18,975 bases of DNA from CAYOZL01 sp964408435 (GTDB taxonomy: Bacteria; Bdellovibrionota_C; UBA2361; SZUA-149; CAYOZL01): positions 1 to 18,975 of the forward strand of contig CAYOZL010000046.1 in assembly GCA_964408435.1 (NCBI GenBank). The letters are read 5' to 3'. The notes beneath the pieces were generated by a model. The model worked only from the letters and a program-made list of their open reading frames with translations, did no database searches and was not told the origin of the DNA. This document shows positions 14,102 through 18,975 of this stretch, piece by piece. The translations under genes and the position numbers were made by a program. Numbering within the stretch: the first letter of the stretch is position 1; the number at the start of each line of letters is the position of its first letter.

Positions 14102-15468
14102 CGACTTAAAACAACCTCTTGAACTCTAGAACTTAATTTAGGCAAGACGTCATTAACTAGACCCACTTCGTCTTGAGGGGCAAAAGATTTAAGCCAGTCT
14201 AAATTTAGTGAATTAATCTCATCATATAAATCCATTAAATTAGCATCTGGTTCCAAGCTAACAGGCACAATAGTTAATCTTGCATTAAGTTGATCTCCTC
14301 CAATACTGGACCAGTGAGCAATAAGAGCGTTTAAATCAAAGAAAGCTTGATTTAATATTAAGATAATTTCTTTTTTAGCATTTGAATGAAGATTTCCACG
14401 TCCGTTGTTTAAATCTGTACCTACTGAAATCACTTGAGTTAGTGCAGCATGAATTGCATTAAACAAACCCAACTGATTTGGATTAGTATTTTTTGTTGCG
14501 TGGTAGTAAATTAATTCTTCTACTTTCATCTCGTTATTACTCACACTATTTTTTATGCAATCATTAAAATTTCCTCTTGGATAAAAAATCCCTGCGGTGC
14601 CAAATTCGAAGTAATCACTACAAGTCTTCTCAATATTTGGATAAAAAGAATACCGATCATCAGCAGCCATTAACACGCAAAGCTCATCACTAATATAATT
14701 ATCGATTTCCCAGTAATTTAAATGCTGAGGGAAAGAATAACCTAGTAGAGGATCGTCTCCTGGGTAAAAAAGAGCAAAAGCTCTGCTAGATTCAAAGCTT
14801 GAAAAAGTTGAATAAATATTAACTGCAAAATCCTTAACTGCAGAATAAATTGGATTATAACAACTTTGAGTAAGCCATCTTCTATAGTCTTCACTACTGA
14901 AGTCTTCCCACCAATTTTGCCATACTGTCTCTGCTCCACTTTGTGGGTAAGCAGCTGGGGCAGAAACTAAATTAAAATAATTAGAACTTGGCCAATTTGC
15001 TACAGTGGAAAATGCTGTATTAACCTCAGGTCTTAAAGACACACCATCAGGAATGATTATTGCTACATCACTTGGAACTACTCTGATTCTAGCAGTAATA
15101 TCACTTCCAAAACTTTTACCTTGATTTTGTTCATCTTTAGGCAAGAATATATCGAAAAAAGAATCTGTTCTACTTCTTAAAGAAAGGACAATGCTATCTG
15201 CAGTTATTTGAGGGGAATCAGATATTAGCTCAAAATCTTGTTGCTGTTGAATTTGTAAATTAACGTAATTATCTACTGCTTCAGAATTAGGTAAGAATTT
15301 GCCTGCTTGAAATACGAGATTATCTGCAAATTTCTGTGCCTCGTCCCTACTAGATTGATGCCTAGAAATATCAATTACTAAAACTAAAAAAGACAAAGCT
15401 ATTGGAATACAGACTAATACAAATAGAACGGAATTCCCTTTTTGATTAAGATTTATGCTATAGCCCAT
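14098..15468 (-). CDS. TadG-like protein with degenerate von Willebrand A region
   Basis: From the ATG at 15468 this is 456 residues. The N-terminus NQKGNSVLFVLVCIPIALSF, then VIDISRHQSSRDEAQKFADNL, is the TadG-type pseudopilin pattern: G-N, one transmembrane helix, then D-x-x-R and a polar helix. TadG proteins usually carry an exported vWA domain. Here VAIIIPDGVSLRPEVNTAF stands where the MIDAS D-x-S-x-S motif belongs, and TNPNQLGLFNAIHAAL with EIILILNQAFFDLNALIAHW mirrors the later vWA strand-helix units without the usual T-D-G. The fold is thus probably kept and metal binding lost. Six cysteines in the exported part (for example SCYNP, ELCVLM, KTCSDY, NDCIKN) could form disulfides. A longer frame from a TTG at 15528 would add 20 residues; neither start has a clear ribosome-binding site. 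It lies between the FHA gene and tadE. Confidence 0.72.
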   Translation of the reverse strand: MGYSINLNQKGNSVLFVLVCIPIALSFLVLVIDISRHQSSRDEAQKFADNLVFQAGKFLPNSEAVDNYVNLQIQQQQDFELISDSPQITADSIVLSLRSRTDSFFDIFLPKDEQNQGKSFGSDITARIRVVPSDVAIIIPDGVSLRPEVNTAFSTVANWPSSNYFNLVSAPAAYPQSGAETVWQNWWEDFSSEDYRRWLTQSCYNPIYSAVKDFAVNIYSTFSSFESSRAFALFYPGDDPLLGYSFPQHLNYWEIDNYISDELCVLMAADDRYSFYPNIEKTCSDYFEFGTAGIFYPRGNFNDCIKNSVSNNEMKVEELIYYHATKNTNPNQLGLFNAIHAALTQVISVGTDLNNGRGNLHSNAKKEIILILNQAFFDLNALIAHWSSIGGDQLNARLTIVPVSLEPDANLMDLYDEINSLNLDWLKSFAPQDEVGLVNDVLPKLSSRVQEVVLSR

Positions 15469-15532
15469 GTCATAGCTATAATCGCAAAAAAATAAGAATT
15501 TTTCACCTAATTGTCTTATATTTAGCAATTAT

Positions 15533-15548
15533 CCCAAAAAAAATTGGG
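15533..15548 (-). promoter_or_regulatory. Small hairpin between the FHA gene and the tadG-like gene
   Basis: On the minus strand CCCAA (15548-15544) and TTGGG (15537-15533) flank six T and are followed by AT and then the alternative TTG start of the tadG-like gene. The same elements (CCCAA, T-run, TTGGGAT) recur in front of the kinase start at 13303-13332 with a longer loop. There is no T-tract after the stem, so it is not a classical terminator. Confidence 0.35.
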
Positions 15549-15556
15549 AAAAGATC

Positions 15557-16714
15557 TTAAAAAATTTGATTAAAGTCTATTTCTCCAGTTTTTTCAGAAA
15601 TAACTGCTTTATATACTGACTTCACAATTGATACATCTTCTTCAACATCTACCCACACTAAAACATCACACCAAAACTCAGCTCTACATATATTAGCTAT
15701 TTTCATTTGTGTTTCAGCTAAGCTATTTGCTTGTAAATATGACATTCCACCAAGTGGAAACTCTTTTATGAAAGCATTAAAAGCATCATATAACTGAACA
15801 TCATCTACTAAATACCTTTGAATCATAGCCTCTTTTGAGAACTGTCCAGATGTAAGAAGCTCATTTTTACTCGAAGCATCCAAACGAATGCTTTGATCGT
15901 TTATTGAAAAAGTTTCAAACTGGTCCAATGTAGCAAATTGATGATTCGAAGTTAGTTCACTCATTAACATATGTATCGATTTCTTATTTTTACCGGCAAA
16001 AATAATATCTTTACCTTGAGTCAAAGCATTTGAAATCGCATCTACAGCATCAGCATTGCACCTAGCTTTGTTTAAAATATTTATTTTTTCTAAATAAATA
16101 TAAGCTTCTAAGGAACTTGAATTAGTGCCAGAATTAAAAATAGTGCACTTTATATTTTCATCTATTTTTTCAGTATGAATTCTTTTTCCCTTACTATAAA
16201 ACTTGCTTAATCTTAATAAATCTTGCTTAGTATAAGTTAAATCGAAATCAAGCTCTTTACCATGTTCTAAATATTTAACTTTCTTATTTGGAAGTAATAT
16301 AACTTTAGTAACAGGAAGTTCAGAAATTTTATTTATCGCCTCCTGTATAACATCTTCAAATTTAGAATGACTAGAATCCTGAACTAAATGTGCTCCTGAA
16401 GACTCGACTAAGTTAGTTTTATCTCCTCTTAAAGTCGCCTTAATACTAGCATCACCAACTTCAATAATGTCGTTAGCTCCAACTATTGCTCTATTAACTT
16501 TAATAGAATTTAAAAGAGTTCCATTCGTACTATTTAAATCCTCTACTACTATTTGCCCTGCCTCAACTAGTAGCTTTAAATGATGTCTTGAAACCCCTGA
16601 AGCAGAGACAACTTTAATGTCATTTTCCCCTGATCGCCCCACCGTTATAATGCTTTTATGAAAAACAAAGGACTCTGTATCTCCATCTTTATATGTCAGC
16701 TTAATAGAAATCAT
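15557..16714 (-). CDS. FHA domain fused to a degenerate CpaF/TadA-type secretion ATPase
   Basis: Residues 1-98 of this 385-residue protein are a complete FHA domain with the phosphothreonine-binding motifs GRSGENDI (26-33), SRHH (42-45) and STNGT (62-66). Residues 115-385 follow the layout of CpaF/TadA ATPases. FEDVIQEAINKI opens it, GKRIHTEKIDENIKCTIF (176-193) aligns with the family's GRRID...DARL.DGSRVN, GKDIIFAGKNKKSIHMLMSEL (234-254) with the Walker A strand and loop, YLVDDVQLYDAFNAF (301-315) with the Walker B region, SYLQANS (325-331) with the H-A-N-S His box, and SEKTGEIDFNQIF closes it. The P-loop is short by about two residues and has lost its glycines (AGKNKKS, though K-S remains), Walker B Glu is Asp and the His-box His is Gln. 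ATP hydrolysis is unlikely; a regulatory pseudo-ATPase is inferred. FHA-CpaF fusions are known. It heads the Tad/kinase cluster, which supports the call. Confidence 0.82.
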   Translation of the reverse strand: MISIKLTYKDGDTESFVFHKSIITVGRSGENDIKVVSASGVSRHHLKLLVEAGQIVVEDLNSTNGTLLNSIKVNRAIVGANDIIEVGDASIKATLRGDKTNLVESSGAHLVQDSSHSKFEDVIQEAINKISELPVTKVILLPNKKVKYLEHGKELDFDLTYTKQDLLRLSKFYSKGKRIHTEKIDENIKCTIFNSGTNSSSLEAYIYLEKINILNKARCNADAVDAISNALTQGKDIIFAGKNKKSIHMLMSELTSNHQFATLDQFETFSINDQSIRLDASSKNELLTSGQFSKEAMIQRYLVDDVQLYDAFNAFIKEFPLGGMSYLQANSLAETQMKIANICRAEFWCDVLVWVDVEEDVSIVKSVYKAVISEKTGEIDFNQIF

Positions 16715-16771
16715 TATTAATTTGCAGTTACATTGTTATACTGTTAAATACTGCTTTGATTTTTTTAATAA

Positions 16772-16797
16772 ATTACTAAAAAAATTAAAGTAGTAAT
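16772..16797. repeat. Inverted repeat in the FHA/SNF2 divergent intergenic region
   Basis: ATTACTA (16772-16778) and TAGTAAT (16791-16797) are perfect 7-base inverted arms around a 12-base A-rich centre. It lies upstream of the FHA gene start (16714) and could be a regulator site or a stem in a leader. No function is assigned. Confidence 0.4.
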
Positions 16798-16806
16798 CAA
16801 GAACTA

Positions 16807-16834
16807 ACTTAATATATTAAGTAAATTCTATACT
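16807..16834 (+). promoter_or_regulatory. Perfect palindrome plus -10-like box upstream of the SNF2 gene
   Basis: ACTTAATATATTAAGT (16807-16822) is a perfect 16-base palindrome. It is followed by TATACT (16829-16834), a good -10 candidate about 40 bases before the GTG start at 16877. No good -35 hexamer precedes it, and the palindrome occupies the place where an operator or activator site would sit. The intergenic region (16715-16876) otherwise holds no gene. Confidence 0.4.
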
Positions 16835-16876
16835 ATTTTCAGATGCTTATTATCCAATAAAGATTTTAATATTTTC

Positions 16877-18975
16877 GTGATAAACAAAATAGACAGTTTT
16901 TACGTATCAAATTCAGAAAATGGACTCCACGTAAAATGGAGCACAGATGGCTTTTTACACCTATGGTCTAAAGACATTAATCCAGAAACTATTTTAAATC
17001 ACTTAGAAATACAGGCAGTTAGAACTTCTGAGTTTAAGCTAAATAAAGAAGTTATTAATTCTTACCTTTTAGAGCCAATAGATGCTGTTAATTTTCTAAC
17101 TCTAGACTCGAAAACTTTTTTTTCCTCATTACCTATTACTACAAGCCTTATTTACTGGAGAGAAAGCTCCAAGTATCTACTCGAGCTACTAGCAAAAGGT
17201 AGTTTTGTTCCAAGTATAAAGAAGAAAAATATCGATTGGTATTCTACTTGGAGACCATTGTTTGAAGAATCAAGTAAATTTAAAATACTCTCTGAATCAA
17301 TGCCGCTTAACTGTAGATTAAATCAAGAAAATATAGTTAACGGTAAAGACATACTAAGTAACTATCTTTCTACTTGCTCTGATAAACTAATTAGATCTTT
17401 TATCGGTGATAAATTATTTCTAGAGCTACCTGAAGATGATGAGCTTGAAGACTTCACTGAGTGCTCAGCTTTTTGGCTAAAATCTATTTTCTCCAGAGAT
17501 GCCAAGATAAAAGAAGAATCTTTGTTCTTTGCAAATCTTGATAGCAAGCTAAAGAAATGGAGTAATAAATTCTCTAATAGTGAAGACATTGAATCTCTAT
17601 TTAAGTTGGGTTTTAAAATTATAGAGCCTGAAGATGGTGAGAATTGGGACTTAGAGTTTTTTCTTTATTACACAAAAGACAAATTGCAAATCCCCGCTGA
17701 AGAAGTGTGGAAAAGTAAAGATGAAGTCGAATTCTTTTTTCTAAAAGAACTAGGAAGAGCAATAAAAATCTTTCCTAAATTAAGAGAGAGCCTTGCAATT
17801 GAAAAACCAGAAAGCATGGCTCTAAATACAACTGAGGCATATTACTTTATGAAGGAATTATCTGCTCCTTTAAAAAGTATGAATTTCGAAATTTCACTGC
17901 CTGACTGGTGGGAAAGTGCCGAGAACAGTCTAACATTAAATTTAAACATTCAAAGTGATTTAAATTACTCCTATAATATAGACAAGCCCCTTGGTAGCTT
18001 AGAGCTATTAGAATTTAACTGGGAAATAGCTGTTGGCGATAGAAAGTTCTCTTTAAAAGAAGCACAAGAACTAGTTAAAGATGACTTACCAATTAAAAAA
18101 ATAGATGGTAAATGGGTTAAAATTAACCAAGAAAAACTTTCCCAATCTTTAAACTTCATAAATAAACAAGCTGAAAAAAGTTCCTACAGTGTAATTGATG
18201 CTATTCGCTTTGGCTTAGGCTTAGAAGATGAAGGCATTGCAAATGTTAATATTTCAGGTACTGGTTGGTTTGAGAAATTAATTTCATGTGATGTTAAAGT
18301 TTTAGAAGAGATTGAAACTCCTAAAACACTAAACGCAACACTTAGACCATATCAGAAGCAAGGTTTAAACTGGTTATCTTTTCTTTCTCATTTAGGAATC
18401 GGAGCTTGCTTAGCAGATGACATGGGTTTAGGTAAAACTATTCAATTCATAGCATTACTACTTAGTGAAAAAGAAAGAATACATGCTAAACAGGAACCGA
18501 CTCTTTTAGTAGTGCCAATGTCAGTAATTGCAAACTGGCAAGATGAAGTTATAAAATTTGGACCAAGTATTAGAGTTTATACTCATCACGGAGCTAGAAG
18601 TTCTTCACTTGAAGAATTCCAAGAAAATACAAATAAGTCTGACTTAGTAATCACTACTTATTCCATTTTACAAAGAGATGAAAACTTACTTTCTAAAATA
18701 CAATGGAAAAGAATTGCACTAGATGAAGCTCAAAATATTAAAAACATTGATGCTAAACAAACAAAAGCTGCTAAGAAAATCTCTAAACTATTTCCAAACT
18801 GTCATAAAGTTGCATTAACGGGAACTCCTCTAGAGAATCACTTACAGGAACTTTGGTCTATTTTTGACTTTCTTAACCCTGGACTACTTGGCGGTCTTAC
18901 TGAATTCAGAAAAAGGTATGCAATACCGATAGAGAAAAACAGTAATAAAAAAGCTCAAAAAGCTTTAGTAGGACT
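16877..18975 (+). CDS. SNF2-family helicase with DUF3670-type N-terminal region (cut by window end)
   Basis: The frame is open from a GTG at 16877 to the window end (699 codons); no in-frame ATG precedes it back to the TAA at 16805-16807. Residues 1 to about 370 are divergent and low in known motifs. Around 374-420 the sequence LELLEFNWEIAVGDRKFSLK, followed by PIKKIDGKWVKI, matches the DUF3670 SNF2-associated region. The helicase core begins with LRPYQKQGLNWL (about 488) and has Walker A DDMGLGKT (514-521, Lys520), LLVVPMSVIANW (Ia), VITTYS, the Walker B-type DEAQ (616-619) and motif III TGTPLEN (648-654). Motifs IV-VI lie outside. Bacterial proteins of this kind are ATP-driven translocases linked to RNA-polymerase recycling (RapA/HepA-like) or chromosome processes; the exact role is unknown. 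It is divergent from the FHA gene. Confidence 0.88.
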   Translation, partial: MINKIDSFYVSNSENGLHVKWSTDGFLHLWSKDINPETILNHLEIQAVRTSEFKLNKEVINSYLLEPIDAVNFLTLDSKTFFSSLPITTSLIYWRESSKYLLELLAKGSFVPSIKKKNIDWYSTWRPLFEESSKFKILSESMPLNCRLNQENIVNGKDILSNYLSTCSDKLIRSFIGDKLFLELPEDDELEDFTECSAFWLKSIFSRDAKIKEESLFFANLDSKLKKWSNKFSNSEDIESLFKLGFKIIEPEDGENWDLEFFLYYTKDKLQIPAEEVWKSKDEVEFFFLKELGRAIKIFPKLRESLAIEKPESMALNTTEAYYFMKELSAPLKSMNFEISLPDWWESAENSLTLNLNIQSDLNYSYNIDKPLGSLELLEFNWEIAVGDRKFSLKEAQELVKDDLPIKKIDGKWVKINQEKLSQSLNFINKQAEKSSYSVIDAIRFGLGLEDEGIANVNISGTGWFEKLISCDVKVLEEIETPKTLNATLRPYQKQGLNWLSFLSHLGIGACLADDMGLGKTIQFIALLLSEKERIHAKQEPTLLVVPMSVIANWQDEVIKFGPSIRVYTHHGARSSSLEEFQENTNKSDLVITTYSILQRDENLLSKIQWKRIALDEAQNIKNIDAKQTKAAKKISKLFPNCHKVALTGTPLENHLQELWSIFDFLNPGLLGGLTEFRKRYAIPIEKNSNKKAQKALVG

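Noticed and set aside
14742..14939. Minus-strand frame of 65 codons inside the tadG-like gene
   Set aside because: It is fully contained in a well-supported gene in another frame and its composition is low-complexity.
17362..17589. Antisense frame of 75 codons (Ser-rich) within the SNF2 gene
   Set aside because: It lies opposite a long coding frame with clear helicase motifs; the Ser run is the complement of Asp/Glu codons.
1..18975. CRISPR array, tRNA, rRNA, IS element or prophage genes
   Set aside because: No spaced repeats, cloverleaf, conserved rRNA segments, transposase motifs or integrase were seen on either strand.
16877..18975. SNF2 helicase as part of an anti-phage defence island
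   Set aside because: DUF3670-type SNF2 proteins are widespread housekeeping-like translocases, and no nuclease, methylase or other defence gene is next to it in this window.

Overview
The window is AT-rich throughout (by eye roughly one third G+C) and very tightly packed. It looks like the chromosome of a Gram-negative bacterium: there is a lipobox lipoprotein, MltG, a large single-chain PurL of the kind known from proteobacteria, and Tad pilus-type pseudopilins. Shine-Dalgarno sequences are weak or absent before most genes and GTG/TTG starts are common. The phylum cannot be fixed from this sequence; low-GC relatives of the Bdellovibrionota, SAR324 or Myxococcota groups would fit, but that is inference. 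No rRNA, tRNA, IS element, CRISPR array or prophage gene was seen, and no gene-free stretch exceeds about 165 bases.

Layout. (1) Bases 1-198, minus strand: the N-terminus of a YugP-type membrane zinc peptidase, leaving the window. (2) 242-3685, plus strand: a four-gene run consisting of a PolX-family protein that has lost its polymerase active site but kept a complete PHP nuclease site, a small VOC (glyoxalase-fold) protein, a TIGR01777-type NAD(P)-binding epimerase-like protein, and a DUF3592-like membrane protein. An imperfect inverted repeat with a CGCAGAGACGCAGAGG core lies between the VOC and TIGR01777 genes, supplies the last ten codons of the former and reaches the start codon of the latter. 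(3) 12252-3687, minus strand: one compact six-gene operon with overlapping or nearly touching ends: polytopic GT-C-like membrane protein, purL, mltG, Cys-rich lipoprotein, polytopic membrane protein with a C-terminal discoidin-like domain, and a degenerate alpha/beta-hydrolase. It couples a purine enzyme to cell-envelope genes. (4) 16714-12413, minus strand: an FHA domain fused to a degenerate CpaF/TadA-type secretion ATPase, a TadG-like protein with a degenerate von Willebrand A region, a TadE-like pseudopilin, and a soluble Ser/Thr kinase. (5) From 16877 on the plus strand: a SNF2-family helicase with a DUF3670-type N-terminal region, truncated by the window end.

The most interesting region is (4). 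It joins a phosphothreonine-binding FHA module, a pseudo-ATPase of the Tad motor family, two Tad pseudopilin-like proteins and a kinase in one strand-consistent cluster, with no true Tad motor, platform or secretin gene visible here. I infer a phosphorylation-controlled accessory module for a Tad-like envelope machine. The leader of the kinase gene carries two mutually exclusive small hairpins, and one of them resembles a hairpin in front of tadG. Several proteins in the window (PolX, the CpaF-like protein, the TadG vWA region, the alpha/beta-hydrolase) keep a fold but have lost catalytic residues.
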